Positions 51,584-61,149 are shown, numbered from the stretch's first letter. The stretch: DNA of 64,000 bases from Gordonia pseudamarae (GCF_025273675.1 NZ_CP045809.1:4154001-4218000); one strand, 5' to 3'. Notes: generated by a model from the sequence alone, not told the origin. Translations and numbers: made by a program.

Positions 51584-52825
51584 ATGGATGACGCACCCGA
51601 TCACGTGCAGCGCGCCACGGCCTCCGCTCCCAAAACCCCCGCTCCCAATACCGCCGGGCCCAATGACCGCGCCGCCGAGGCCGCCGATGCGGTGGCGACC
51701 CGGCATCTGCGGCGGCTGCTGCGGCTGCCGGGCACCCGCATCGCCGACGTGGCCTGGCCCCGGCGCAAGAGCCACAGCTGGCACTACTGGTGGCACGCCC
51801 ACTTCGTCGACACGCTGGTCGACGCCGCGGTGCACCGGCCCAGCGGCAGCGCCGACGGGGACCGTTCCTACGATCCGGCGGTCGCCGGGGCGGTCGGGCT
51901 GTTGCTGCGCGGTATCCGGCTGCGCAACCGCGGCAGGTGGATCAACAACTACTACGACGACATGGCCTGGCTCGGCCTGGCGGTCGAACGTGCCGACCGC
52001 AAGCTCGGCATGTCCCATCCCCGGGCCCTGCGGGACCTCACCGGACAGCTGCTGACCCCCTGGGCACCCGAGGCGGGCGGCGGCATCCCATGGCGCAACG
52101 CGAAGGCGTCGAACGAGACCGATCCGTTCTTTAACGCACCGGCCAACGGTCCGGCCGCGATCCTGCTGGCACGGACCGGACATGCGGACCGGGCCGCGGC
52201 GATGTGCGACTGGATCGAGACGACCCTCGTCGATACAGCGTCACAACTGATCATCGACGGCATCCGGCCCGGCCCCGATCGGACCGAGCGGGTCACCGCG
52301 ATCTATACCTATTGTCAGGGGGTCGTCCTGGGTGCCGAGACCGAGTTGTTGCGGCTGACCGGTGAGGCGGTGCACGCCGAACGCATCGACCGGCTGCTCG
52401 GGGCGGTCGAGCGGCGATTGGCCCCCGACAAGATCATCAAGGCGGCCCCGTTCGGCGGCGGCGGTGACGGCGGCCTGTTCTCGGGCATCCTGGCCCGCTA
52501 TCTGGCGTTGATCGCGACGGATCTGCCCTCCTGCGCACCCGGTGCCGACGAGTTGCGCCGGCGCGCCGCCGCGATCGTCACCACGAGCGCCGAGGCGGCG
52601 TGGGCCAACCGGCTCGACATCGGCGGCTCCCCCGTGTTCGGCCACGATTGGCGGATTCCGGCCCGGATGCCGGTGTCCGGCGGGGCCGTGGGCAAGACGG
52701 TGGACGGAGCCACACAGTCGTCGCAGATGCCGGAGCAAGACCTGTCCGTACAACTGTCCGGATGGATGGTTTTGGAGGCCGCCGCAGCGATTGACCTGGG
52801 ACTTTCCGAGCATGTATCACATTGA
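51584..52825 (+). CDS. Glycoside hydrolase family 76-like protein (alpha-1,6-mannanase type)
   Basis: 413 residues, an (alpha/alpha)6-barrel protein. The catalytic pair of GH76 is seen in WINNYYDDMAWLGLAVE. YCQGVVLGAETELLRLTG and GGGGDGGLFSGILARYLALI match later barrel helices. GH76 enzymes cut alpha-1,6-mannan, the backbone of lipomannan and lipoarabinomannan in this order. No signal peptide is visible, so it may act inside the cell or be exported another way. It stands alone just after the IS1380 element. Confidence 0.88.
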   Translation: MDDAPDHVQRATASAPKTPAPNTAGPNDRAAEAADAVATRHLRRLLRLPGTRIADVAWPRRKSHSWHYWWHAHFVDTLVDAAVHRPSGSADGDRSYDPAVAGAVGLLLRGIRLRNRGRWINNYYDDMAWLGLAVERADRKLGMSHPRALRDLTGQLLTPWAPEAGGGIPWRNAKASNETDPFFNAPANGPAAILLARTGHADRAAAMCDWIETTLVDTASQLIIDGIRPGPDRTERVTAIYTYCQGVVLGAETELLRLTGEAVHAERIDRLLGAVERRLAPDKIIKAAPFGGGGDGGLFSGILARYLALIATDLPSCAPGADELRRRAAAIVTTSAEAAWANRLDIGGSPVFGHDWRIPARMPVSGGAVGKTVDGATQSSQMPEQDLSVQLSGWMVLEAAAAIDLGLSEHVSH

Positions 52826-53032
52826 GACCCCCCGGTTGTGTGTCCGATACATAACCTGAGTTAGTCTCAGCTAGACCGCGAACGTGACATAAAACACAGA
52901 TGAATTTTGTTGTATGCAATGTTCGCATCGATACGACGATGTGCCGACAGGCCCTCCGACAACGCGCCGGAGCCACCCTGTGAACCCACGCGGGCGACAC
53001 GTCGTCACGTGTGGGAAAGCAGGTGATGCACC

Positions 53033-55087
53033 ATGACGTATCAACTCGATCCGGTCCGTGGCCGTCTCGGAGCCGTTCCGGAGCTCGGAACCGTTCCCGA
53101 GACCCACTACGCCGACGGCCTGCCACTGCGCCGCGGCGATCACTTCGGCACGCTCCCCCTCGGGGACCCGACAGGCGGCGGCGACGGCATCCGCTGGCGC
53201 GAGCAGGTCGACGGCAACCAGATCTACCCCCGCGTCACCATCGACCGCGACGTCACCATCCGGATGAGCGACGGCGTCAAACTGCGCGCAACCGTCATCC
53301 GCCCCGCCAACCGCTTCGGCCAGACCGCGATGACCCCGTACCCGGCCATCGTCAACATCAACCCGTACAACCGGGCCGCGATCGACTTCCTCGACCAGAT
53401 ACTCAACGTGCCCGTCGTCGGTAAGGCCATGCGCACCGCCGCCGGTTCGGTCGACGCCGCCGGCACCGCGCTCGAAGGCCTGAGCACACTCACCAAGACC
53501 CTCGCCGGCGGCGTCTTCGACATCTTCGGCATCAACCGCACCCTGGTACGCGCCGGCTACGTCCAGATCATCGTCGACGTCCGCGGCACCGGCGCCAGTC
53601 ACGGCAAGTGGGAGATCCTCGGCGCCCGCGAACAGCAGGACTCCGTCGAGATCCTCGACTGGGTGCGCGCACAGGACTGGTGCAACGGCAAGCTCGGCCT
53701 GGCCGGCTGGTCGTATTCGGCCATCAACTCGCTACAGGCCGCCGACAAGCGGCCCGAGGGCCTCGGCGCGGTGTTCGCCGTCGAAGGCTGCGACGACATC
53801 GTCCGCGACATCTACATCACCGGCGGGATGCCATCGGCGTTCATCCCGGCCTGGCTGTCGGTGGTCAACGTGCTCAAATGGCTGCCCAACCCATCGACCA
53901 TGCTGCGCGACATGGTGCGCGGCGACACGCTGCGCTGGGCATCGTCGCGGGTCAAGTCGCCGGCCACCGAACTGGGATCGATCGGCTGGGGATTTCTGAC
54001 CGCCCGCGATCCGCGCATCCACGACGACCCCTATTTCGACGAACGCGATCCCGAAATCAACCGAATCGAGGTACCGACGTTCACCGTCGGCGCCTGGCAC
54101 GACCTGTTCAGCCACAGCGCCACCGGCATCTACGAGCGCCTGGCCATGGAACCGGGCCGCAAGCAGATGGTGGTGGGCGACGGCTACCACTTCGACGCGG
54201 GCTCCGGCTACGGCGGCGACGCCGCCCCACCGCGGCTGGACGTACTCGAACGCGCTTGGTTCGACCGCTGGCTCAAGGATCAGCGCAACGGCATCGAGTA
54301 CTACGGCCCGGTCACCATGCTGCAGCAGGGTGGGGCCTGGACATCGGGACCGAGTTTCCCGCGTCCGGGAGTGGAGCATCAGCGCCTGTACCTGTCCGAC
54401 GCGCCGTCGGGCAGCGCCGCACACACCGTCCACGACGGCACCCTCAGTTCGGTACCGGGCCCACACGCGGCATCGCTGAAGGTCAAGCGGGACCTGCGCG
54501 GCCTGATCTCGCGCGATATGACGCAGGTCACCGCCGGCGCGACGATGGCGCTCGGCCCGCACTTCAACACCGACGCCCGGTTCCAGGAGAAGGGCGGCCT
54601 GTCGTTCACCTCCGATGCGGTGATCGAGCGGGTCCGGATCAGCGGCACGCTCAACCTCCGGCTCAACGTGGCCACCACCGGCCACGAGGCCGTGTGGGCG
54701 GTCACCGTCAACGACGTCGCCCCCGACGGCCGCTCGACCGTACTCACCAGCGGCGCGCTGTCCACCGCCAACCGGGCGCTCGACCACACCCGGACCCGGT
54801 ACACCGTGGACGGCGCCGTGGCCAAGGCGTACCACCAGCTCACCCGGGACCACAAACTGCCGGTGCCCGCCGACGAGCCGGTGCGAATCGACGTCTCGCT
54901 CACCCCCACCGACGCCGTCCTCGAACCGGGTCACCGGCTGCGCGTGGATATCTACGCCGCCAGCTATCCGCGGTACTTGAACGTGATTCCCAACCTCATC
55001 AAGTTCCGCGGCCACCATCAGCGCCTGGTGATCGACCCGATGTACCCGAGCTACCTCACCTTCGAGGCCGATCTGCCGATCATCTGA
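53033..55087 (+). CDS. CocE/NonD-type hydrolase (X-Pro dipeptidyl-peptidase fold)
   Basis: 684 residues. N-terminal region with RDVTIRMSDGVKLRATVIRP and a nucleophile elbow GLAGWSYSAINSLQAA (Ser in GxSxx). A FTVGAWHDLFSHSATGIYE segment includes part of the acid site, and the catalytic His is probably in GDGYHFDAGSG. A C-terminal jelly-roll domain (LRLNVATTGHEAVWAVTVND) completes the CocE layout. No export signal. The start ATG 53033 has only a modest SD (AGGTGATG). Likely an esterase/peptidase; substrate unknown. Confidence 0.88.
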   Translation: MTYQLDPVRGRLGAVPELGTVPETHYADGLPLRRGDHFGTLPLGDPTGGGDGIRWREQVDGNQIYPRVTIDRDVTIRMSDGVKLRATVIRPANRFGQTAMTPYPAIVNINPYNRAAIDFLDQILNVPVVGKAMRTAAGSVDAAGTALEGLSTLTKTLAGGVFDIFGINRTLVRAGYVQIIVDVRGTGASHGKWEILGAREQQDSVEILDWVRAQDWCNGKLGLAGWSYSAINSLQAADKRPEGLGAVFAVEGCDDIVRDIYITGGMPSAFIPAWLSVVNVLKWLPNPSTMLRDMVRGDTLRWASSRVKSPATELGSIGWGFLTARDPRIHDDPYFDERDPEINRIEVPTFTVGAWHDLFSHSATGIYERLAMEPGRKQMVVGDGYHFDAGSGYGGDAAPPRLDVLERAWFDRWLKDQRNGIEYYGPVTMLQQGGAWTSGPSFPRPGVEHQRLYLSDAPSGSAAHTVHDGTLSSVPGPHAASLKVKRDLRGLISRDMTQVTAGATMALGPHFNTDARFQEKGGLSFTSDAVIERVRISGTLNLRLNVATTGHEAVWAVTVNDVAPDGRSTVLTSGALSTANRALDHTRTRYTVDGAVAKAYHQLTRDHKLPVPADEPVRIDVSLTPTDAVLEPGHRLRVDIYAASYPRYLNVIPNLIKFRGHHQRLVIDPMYPSYLTFEADLPII

Positions 55088-55110
55088 CGCCATATCACCC
55101 AGACACCCGA

Positions 55111-55143
55111 ACACCCGCCCCCATCACCGATCAGGGCGGGTGT
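55111..55143. terminator. Bidirectional terminator hairpin
   Basis: ACACCCGCCC (55111-55120) pairs with GGGCGGGTGT (55134-55143) between the convergent genes ending at 55087 and 55185. Confidence 0.8.
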
Positions 55144-55184
55144 CCGCGTTCGGACCCGCTATGGGGATCGACGCGACCGGCCGA

Positions 55185-55565
55185 TCAACTCAGCCCGAGT
55201 CGGGTGGTGATGCTGCGTCCCGCCGACTCGATCATGCTGATGGGTCGGAGTGCCGCCTCGGCGATCCCGACGATCGCCTCGACCCTGGTGACCACCCGCT
55301 CCATCCGCACGGTGATCTCGGCGAGGCCGGCCACCGCCCTGTCGACGCCGTCGATGGTCTCGGCGAACCTGGCCAGAGTGGGGTTCAACTCGTCGATGGC
55401 CGCGTCGAGCTTTCCGATCGTCTTGTCCAGTTCGATCAGTGTCGGTCCCAGGCCGCCCAGGATCTCGTTGACCTGATCGACCGTGGCATCCGCGTTGAGC
55501 GCGGCCTGCGCCAGCTTCCTCAGCCGTTGCCGTTCCGCCTGCGGACGCGAGTCATTGAATGCCAT
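55185..55565 (-). CDS. Small helical (coiled-coil) protein
   Basis: 126 residues, nearly all predicted helix with heptad-like spacing (LIELDKTIGKLDAAIDELNP, VAGLAEITVRMERVVTRVEA). No membrane segment or signal. The C-terminal AALRPISMIESAGRSI is weakly hydrophobic and could be an amphipathic helix. No family recognised; could be a membrane-associated scaffold or phasin-like protein. It is convergent with the CocE-like gene and 49 bp after the metalloprotein gene, possibly cotranscribed with it. Confidence 0.7.
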   Translation of the reverse strand: MAFNDSRPQAERQRLRKLAQAALNADATVDQVNEILGGLGPTLIELDKTIGKLDAAIDELNPTLARFAETIDGVDRAVAGLAEITVRMERVVTRVEAIVGIAEAALRPISMIESAGRSITTRLGLS

Positions 55566-55614
55566 GTCACCAGTATCACCGACTCACCCGTCCGGTTCGA
55601 CGGCTTTCGCCACA

Positions 55615-56115
55615 TCACAGGACACCCGAATCGGCGAACACGACCCGGTAGACGAAGGCTGCCTCGGGGCCCAGTACCGATCCGACGAGCGCGATGAGCG
55701 TATGCACGAACCCCACGCCGTGCGCGGGGCCGCCGGAATCATCGAAGTGATGCGCCAACTCGTGCAGCACCACGAGTTCACGTAGCGCCCACCGACCTTC
55801 ACGTGAGGTAGGAATGGCTATCTCCCGGCTGCCGTCGGGCCGTCTACGATATTCGGCCGAGCGATGCCCCCCGCGCTCGACCACCGCGACGGGAATCCCC
55901 GCAGCGGTGAACTGTTCTGTGACAACGTCCATCTCCAATACCCTGCCGACATAGTCACGCACCGAGCCGACCGAGGCGAACCGTGCCTCGGGCGGCAGGG
56001 TGATGGACGCTCCGGCGAGCTGCACGAGACGCGACGACGACGTCCGGTCGAACATCCGGTGCGCGAGGTGTTCGGCCTCGTACACCCGCGACCGCAACGA
56101 ATCCCGGCCGCTCAT
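55615..56115 (-). CDS. TIGR04338-type metallohydrolase
   Basis: 166 residues with a zinc-protease motif VVLHELAHHFD (HExxH) and a later GPAHGVGFVHTL that may give the third ligand. The N-terminus RDSLRSRVYEAEHLAHRMFD matches the small actinobacterial metallohydrolase family TIGR04338. In relatives it is usually next to a DUF2786 gene, as here (80 bp apart, same strand). Substrate unknown. Confidence 0.85.
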   Translation of the reverse strand: MSGRDSLRSRVYEAEHLAHRMFDRTSSSRLVQLAGASITLPPEARFASVGSVRDYVGRVLEMDVVTEQFTAAGIPVAVVERGGHRSAEYRRRPDGSREIAIPTSREGRWALRELVVLHELAHHFDDSGGPAHGVGFVHTLIALVGSVLGPEAAFVYRVVFADSGVL

Positions 56116-56195
56116 CTACCGGCACCGCCCATCATCCGGCACCCCTGATAGCCCGGTGTCTCTGACCGTCCACATACCTCATCGTCTGGCATAAT

Positions 56196-57011
56196 TCATT
56201 CCAATACGCCTCGCGCGGAACCGAATTCGCGATCGGCGCCGATCTTCGCCCGACGTCCGGCCCGGTCACCGGCCCGGCGCGCGGCCTCCGAGTACCCGGC
56301 CGACGCCGATGTGGGCCGCCACGACCCCCGCGCCTTCGATTCTTTTCGGTAGAACCCGATAACCTCGACTTCTTTGTCGCGCAGTGCTATAGCTGTCGAT
56401 GCCGCCGCATTTCCGGCCTTCTCCGCGTCGACGGCCTCGGCCTGGGCCGCATCGCGTGCCTCGGTGAGCCGGGTACCGATCCGCGTGGCGAACGCCGATT
56501 GGAAGTTGAGCCGGGCGGTGATTCCCGACAACGGCTTCCGCTCGACAACCCGGCGCCCGCCGCCGCGCGAGACCACCCGCGCGGCAACCTCTCCCCGATG
56601 TCCGCCCGACCGCAGATACGCGTCGGAGGCGGCCACCATCTGCACGACGAGCGAGGTGTAGAGCGCCTCACAGGTATCGATGTCGGATTCGAAGCCGTAG
56701 GCGATGACGAAGGTCGAATTGCCCGCCACGTCGACGGTCACGTCGTTGGCCCGGGCGATGACGACGAACAACTGCACGTACGTCTTGAGCCCCCGCCGGC
56801 CGGCCTCCCCGATCGCGATCTGCCGGGTGATCGGCGTGGTCCGCCTGCGGGCCGCCGGATCATGCGCGCGGGCCACCGCCAGATCGATCGACGATGCCGT
56901 CGCCAGGCGCTGCGCGGCCTGCATAAACGTTTCCGCCTCATGCTCGTTGTCGGTGTTCTCGGCCTGTCGCAGCAGCGCCGCGATTCGGGTCAGCAGCTTG
57001 TCATCGCGCAT
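56196..57011 (-). CDS. DUF2786-domain protein
   Basis: 271 residues from ATG 57011 (MRDDKLLTRIAALLRQAENT); an alternative ATG at 57071 lacks support. The N-terminal ~45 residues are DUF2786 (TDNEHEAETFMQAAQRLATA). The middle contains a metallopeptidase-associated region (QLFVVIARANDVTV) and the C-terminus is Arg/Ala/Gly-rich. Its start faces the first LAL box at 57110, so both divergent genes could be affected by that site. A 41-bp piece of this gene is repeated at 58467-58506. Confidence 0.85.
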   Translation of the reverse strand: MRDDKLLTRIAALLRQAENTDNEHEAETFMQAAQRLATASSIDLAVARAHDPAARRRTTPITRQIAIGEAGRRGLKTYVQLFVVIARANDVTVDVAGNSTFVIAYGFESDIDTCEALYTSLVVQMVAASDAYLRSGGHRGEVAARVVSRGGGRRVVERKPLSGITARLNFQSAFATRIGTRLTEARDAAQAEAVDAEKAGNAAASTAIALRDKEVEVIGFYRKESKARGSWRPTSASAGYSEAARRAGDRAGRRAKIGADREFGSARGVLE

Positions 57012-57109
57012 ACCCACCAGCCTATGGCCGATCCGGGCGGATGCCACGAAGCAGTCGGGGCCTGTGGACACCTCCCGAACGACACTCGGGCGATCCGGTT
57101 CCCGAAAAC

Positions 57110-57125
57110 GAGTAGTCCACTACTC
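57110..57125. promoter_or_regulatory. Palindromic operator box 1
   Basis: GAGTAGT-CC-ACTACTC: 7-bp arms match perfectly around a 2-bp centre. It lies 79 bp before the secreted-protein gene at 57204 and 98 bp before the divergent DUF2786 start. The same box occurs at 61183, 61520 and 63117 and nowhere else that I noticed in the window. Confidence 0.75.
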
Positions 57126-57203
57126 ACGCCACCTACCCGATTCGCGGTGACGATGATCATGTCCCATCCGACAGCACCACCCACCACGACACATGGAGGA
57201 CCA

Positions 57204-57713
57204 ATGACCACCACCTCGCGCCGCATGGCAGCCACTACGACGGCCGTCGCGGCGGCGGCCGCCATCGCCGTCGGCGGCGGCACCGCCTCGGCGATCCCCG
57301 GCGGCCCCGCAGGCTCGGCATCCGGCATCGTCAAGGGCAAGACCGTGGAAATCACGTTCAGGAACCCGACAGCGGTAACCGTCGACTGCGCGGGATTCGT
57401 CTTCGACACCGGGCGGTTCCACTGGCTGTCGAACATGGCAACCCAGTACAACAAGTACATGAAAGCAGTGCAGACCGGGGATACCGCGGCCCAGGACCGG
57501 GCCTACAACAAGTACATTCGTGCCGCGTACTCGGCCGGCAACTCACGCGCAGATACTAGCGCCGTCATACTCACCCCGGGACAATCGAAGGTCGAGACCG
57601 TGACACCGACCGGTACCGCATCGAAAACATACTCGGTCGTGGTCGCTTGCCGAGACGCAGGGACCAGCGTCGCTGATGCCAAAGCGTTCATCGTGCGGAC
57701 CCCCGGGGTGTAG
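57204..57713 (+). CDS. Small secreted two-Cys protein, array member 1
   Basis: 169 residues; SD GGAGGA at 57194. Signal peptide with MTTTSRRM, a long Ala-rich core and cleavage near TASA. The mature part starts with a beta-strand block KGKTVEITFRNPTAVTVDCA, followed by a helical middle (NKYMKAVQTGDTAAQDRAYN) and a C-terminal strand block YSVVVACRDAGTSVADAKAF. The two Cys (about residues 65 and 153) are in positions shared with other array members and could form a disulfide. A decayed paralogue of its C-terminal half is at 61201. No family name is known to me. Confidence 0.85.
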   Translation: MTTTSRRMAATTTAVAAAAAIAVGGGTASAIPGGPAGSASGIVKGKTVEITFRNPTAVTVDCAGFVFDTGRFHWLSNMATQYNKYMKAVQTGDTAAQDRAYNKYIRAAYSAGNSRADTSAVILTPGQSKVETVTPTGTASKTYSVVVACRDAGTSVADAKAFIVRTPGV

Positions 57714-57928
57714 CGGCCCTCCGTCTGGAACCGAACCACCCGCGAGGCTCCCACCGTGTCGCTGTGGTTGATCCGAGATGCCTGACATCACGATCAACCG
57801 CAGTGACTGCCGGGGAATGCCGGCCGCGGCCCGATGTGTCATATTCAGGTTGCCCGATGACGTCATCGGAGAGTCAGAGTGCGACCGGCCCCCGGAACCC
57901 GAGAACCGCCGACATCAGGAGAACATCC

Positions 57929-58408
57929 ATGCCTCACCGACATCGCGTCGTCGTCGCCGCACTGACAGCCCTTCTCAGCTACGCGTTCGCCCTGACACCG
58001 GCGGTCGCCGCACCCGCCAAACCCACAGCGACGTACTCGGTGTCGAACGGAATGATCGTCGTTCGCGTCACCAACCTACCGCCGGTGAACAAAAAGTGTT
58101 CCATCAACATCGACGAGCAGGGCGGCCCGTTCGGCCTCGGCGGCTCGTCGGCAGGTTCTCCGCTGGGGTCGGCGGCCGGTCCGCTCATCCCGGCACGTGG
58201 CCACAACAAGTCCGTCACCACCCGAAAGACCACAGTGACCTACTCGTACCGAGCCCCGGCCCGACCCTGGACTGCCGCGTATCTCGTGCTGGTCACCTGC
58301 TTCATCAAAGAGAACGCCGGGCAGTATCGTGACTTCGATGCGATCCAACTCCCCGACGACGGCTCGTACAAGTACGTCTACGTGACTCCCTTCGGGTGGG
58401 GGTCGTAG
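57929..58408 (+). CDS. Small secreted two-Cys protein, array member 2
   Basis: 159 residues from ATG 57929 with SD CAGGAG. Signal peptide (MPHRHRVVVAALTALLSYAF, cleavage near AVAA), then TYSVSNGMIVVRVTNLPPVN, a first Cys in NKKCSINIDEQGG, a Gly/Ser-rich loop and the second Cys in YLVLVTCFIKENAG. The beta-Cys-beta-Cys plan is shared with array member 1 although identity is low. It lies 215 bp after member 1 with no box of its own; transcription from box 1 is possible. Confidence 0.8.
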   Translation: MPHRHRVVVAALTALLSYAFALTPAVAAPAKPTATYSVSNGMIVVRVTNLPPVNKKCSINIDEQGGPFGLGGSSAGSPLGSAAGPLIPARGHNKSVTTRKTTVTYSYRAPARPWTAAYLVLVTCFIKENAGQYRDFDAIQLPDDGSYKYVYVTPFGWGS

Positions 58409-58466
58409 ACGCCGCCGTCGACAACCGCCCGGTATGCTCCAGGCCGATTCGAGCCCGGCCGGGTGA

Positions 58467-58506
58467 GCGGGCCACCGCCAGATCGATCGACGATGCGTCG
58501 CCAGGC
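58467..58506. repeat. Duplicated fragment of the DUF2786 gene
   Basis: 40 bp that match 56868-56908 inside the DUF2786 gene except for one missing base. It lies in the 165-bp gap between array member 2 and the LAL regulator. It is evidence that this locus has been rearranged or partly duplicated. Confidence 0.8.
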
Positions 58507-58573
58507 CGAAGTTGATTCGAACAGCGGACACACTTGTCTTGAGCAGTTATTACGCCCTGCATAGAGTCAAACT

Positions 58574-61135
58574 GTGAGCACCGGATTCGAGCGCTGGCCG
58601 TTGATCGGACGCACCAAGGAGCGCGCCACGATCTCTCGTGCCATCGCCGACGCACACCGCAGGCCGGTCGTGATCCGAGGCGCTGGGGGAATCGGCAAGA
58701 CACGCCTCGCGCGGGAAGTGGGCAAAGCGTTCAACGGGACGGTGTTCTGGGTGCGGGGCACCCTGTCCGGCCGACACATTCCGCTGGGCGCATTCGCGGC
58801 CTGGGTTGATCCTACGGTCACCGATCCGCTACGGCGGGTGAACACGCTGATCGAGACCATGACATCGGACCGGTCGACACTGGTTGTCGTCGATGACCTG
58901 CCGCGGCTCGATGACATGTCATTGTTCGTGGTGATGACGTTGATGCACGCCGGTCACGTCGCGGTGATTGCCACCGTCCGGTCCGATGATCCACTCACCC
59001 CGACGTCCGCCGAGGTCGTCGACCACGAGAACGCGATGCTGATCGAGCTGCCCGGACTGACTGAAACCGAAACCGCGGATTACGTTTTCGCCGGGCTGGG
59101 TGCACCCGCTTCCGATGAGCTACTTGCCTCACTGTTCCATCGAACACGGGGCAACCCACTATTCCTGCGCGCTCTCCTGGAGCACAGCCGCGACACCGGC
59201 GACCTCACTCTGTCCGATGGGGTCTGGATATCGGCGGGCCGGCCGTCGTTGCCGGACAGTTTGTCCGCGATGCTCGCGAACCGCTGCGAATCAGCCGGCG
59301 CCGATGTTATAGACGTGATCGACGTTCTCGCAGTCGCCGAGCCACTTCCAGTTCCGGTAGTGGCTGAACTGACCGGATACGGTGCCATCGAACGTGCCGA
59401 GCGGCACGGATTCGTCGCCACCGGCGGCACCGCCGTTCACCCCGAACTGCGGTTGACACATCCGATCCTCGGCGAGATACGCCGAGCCTCGGCTTCCGTG
59501 CGACACAGCAGACTACGTGGGCAGATCGCTCGTGCGCTGGCAGCGGCGCCGGGCACATCATCGATGTCGGGTATAAAGCAGGCGGTCCTGGCGCTCGACG
59601 CCGAGGACTTCGACGGCCGCGATCAGATTCTGGTGGCCGGGGCGCACGCGGCTTTGGGCAGTACGGATTTGGCGTTGGCCCTCCAGTTGTGTGCGGCTGT
59701 CCGGTCACCTGATCGATCGGTTCAGTCTCAATTGATCTCGGGCTATGCCCTGTCACTACTCGGACAGGGCGATGCGGCCGAGGCCACGCTGGCCGCCGTC
59801 ACCGGCCAGGCCGCCACACCCGAGGAGATCGAGCTGATCGCACTGGTGCGGGCCAACAATCATGTCTGGACACGTGATCGTCCGGACGAGGCGCGGTCGG
59901 TCGCCGACAACGAAAACCTCCGTCCCCGCACCGCGGCCACGATCAGCGGCATCCTCGATGCGCTGTCCGGCCGTCCGTGCGCGGTACTGAACGCACTTGA
60001 CGGTCCGGCGTTCTCGGGAGTCCCACCCCTTGGGGAGGTTCTTCGTTGCTGGGCGATGGTCATCGCCACCGGGGAGACCGGCAGGGTCCATGACCTCACG
60101 GCATGGGCTGCCGCGGGATATGCGGCGACCGATACACCTACTACCGCTCACCATCGGAGCGCGCTCACCCACCTGCACGCCTACTTCTGCTGCCTGCTGG
60201 GCGATCCCGGCACCGCCGGTCGAGCGGTCGCTGACCTCGCCGACATCATCGGCTTCGCCCCCGGCCTCCCCCGCGTGTGGCTGACCGGCGCCGACGGAAT
60301 GCTGGGCGTGGCGTGCGGCAATATCAGTCTCGCGACCAGGCTCCTGGACACCGCACTCCGCGGCTTCGATGAGCTCGGCGCACCACCGTTCATGTGGATC
60401 CCGTTCTGTCTCGAGCGTGCCGAGGCCGCCGCGATGGCAGGCGATCGCGCGACCCTGGACACTCTCATCACCCATCTGGCCGACCATGCACACGGCGCGT
60501 TCGGATTTCTGCGGCCACGTATCGACCTGCTCAAGGCCTGGTCGCTGGCCTGGCAGGGTGCGGTCACCGCAGCCATCGCAGTCGCGTTGCGTATCGCCGA
60601 CGACGCCCGAACCGCAGAACGCGTGGGCCACGAAATTCTCGCGCTGCAGTTCGCCGTCCGGTTCGGTGCCACGACCTGCGTGGCCCGGGCCGAGCTCCTC
60701 GCCGAGTCATTTCCCGACCTGCCGCGTGCGGTCGCGACCGCTGCCCACGCGCGAGCGGTCGGTGATGCCCAGAAACTTGACCAGGTGGCCGAGCTGTACA
60801 CCGGATTCGACCTCCACACCTGTGCGGCCGACGCCCACGCAGCGGCCGCTATCGCCCACGGCGATCAAGGCCGCAACGGCGCTCGCCTTACCGCACTGGA
60901 GAATCTCGCGCGGACCGCCGATCCGCGAGGTATCGCCACTCCGATGATGACAGCGGCCCGGCTGTCGGATGGCTTGTCGGCCCGTCAGCGCGAGATCGTC
61001 ATCCTCGCCCGCGCGGGCGCATCGAACAAGGGCATCGCCGATAAACTGCAACTATCGGTGCGCACCGTCGAGGGCCACCTGTACCGGGCAGCGCGGGTAC
61101 TCGGCGAACCGGTCCGCACCGGCCGCCGACACTGA
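58574..61135 (+). CDS. LAL-type LuxR transcriptional regulator with ATPase domain
   Basis: 853 residues from GTG 58574. N-terminal AAA/NB-ARC-like ATPase with Walker A IRGAGGIGKTRLAREVGK (~37) and Walker B LVVVDDLPRLDDMS (~98). A long helical (TPR/MalT-like) middle region follows. The C-terminal LuxR HTH reads LSARQREIVILARAGASNKG...LQLSVRTVEGHLYRAARVLG. LAL/MalT-type proteins are activated by a ligand and bind direct or inverted repeats. The array of four palindromic boxes around it makes it the obvious candidate to control the secreted-protein genes. No box lies directly before its own start. Confidence 0.92.
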   Translation: MSTGFERWPLIGRTKERATISRAIADAHRRPVVIRGAGGIGKTRLAREVGKAFNGTVFWVRGTLSGRHIPLGAFAAWVDPTVTDPLRRVNTLIETMTSDRSTLVVVDDLPRLDDMSLFVVMTLMHAGHVAVIATVRSDDPLTPTSAEVVDHENAMLIELPGLTETETADYVFAGLGAPASDELLASLFHRTRGNPLFLRALLEHSRDTGDLTLSDGVWISAGRPSLPDSLSAMLANRCESAGADVIDVIDVLAVAEPLPVPVVAELTGYGAIERAERHGFVATGGTAVHPELRLTHPILGEIRRASASVRHSRLRGQIARALAAAPGTSSMSGIKQAVLALDAEDFDGRDQILVAGAHAALGSTDLALALQLCAAVRSPDRSVQSQLISGYALSLLGQGDAAEATLAAVTGQAATPEEIELIALVRANNHVWTRDRPDEARSVADNENLRPRTAATISGILDALSGRPCAVLNALDGPAFSGVPPLGEVLRCWAMVIATGETGRVHDLTAWAAAGYAATDTPTTAHHRSALTHLHAYFCCLLGDPGTAGRAVADLADIIGFAPGLPRVWLTGADGMLGVACGNISLATRLLDTALRGFDELGAPPFMWIPFCLERAEAAAMAGDRATLDTLITHLADHAHGAFGFLRPRIDLLKAWSLAWQGAVTAAIAVALRIADDARTAERVGHEILALQFAVRFGATTCVARAELLAESFPDLPRAVATAAHARAVGDAQKLDQVAELYTGFDLHTCAADAHAAAAIAHGDQGRNGARLTALENLARTADPRGIATPMMTAARLSDGLSARQREIVILARAGASNKGIADKLQLSVRTVEGHLYRAARVLGEPVRTGRRH

Positions 61136-61149
61136 GTATCGCGAAGGCC

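Noticed and set aside
53608..55476. Plus-strand Arg/Pro-rich frame inside the CocE-like gene
   Set aside because: A +1-type shadow of the real gene with runaway Arg/Pro/Gly content.
57778..58332. Alternative frame over array member 2
   Set aside because: It lacks SD and signal peptide and overlaps the well-supported frame at 57929. It is Arg/His/Gln-rich.
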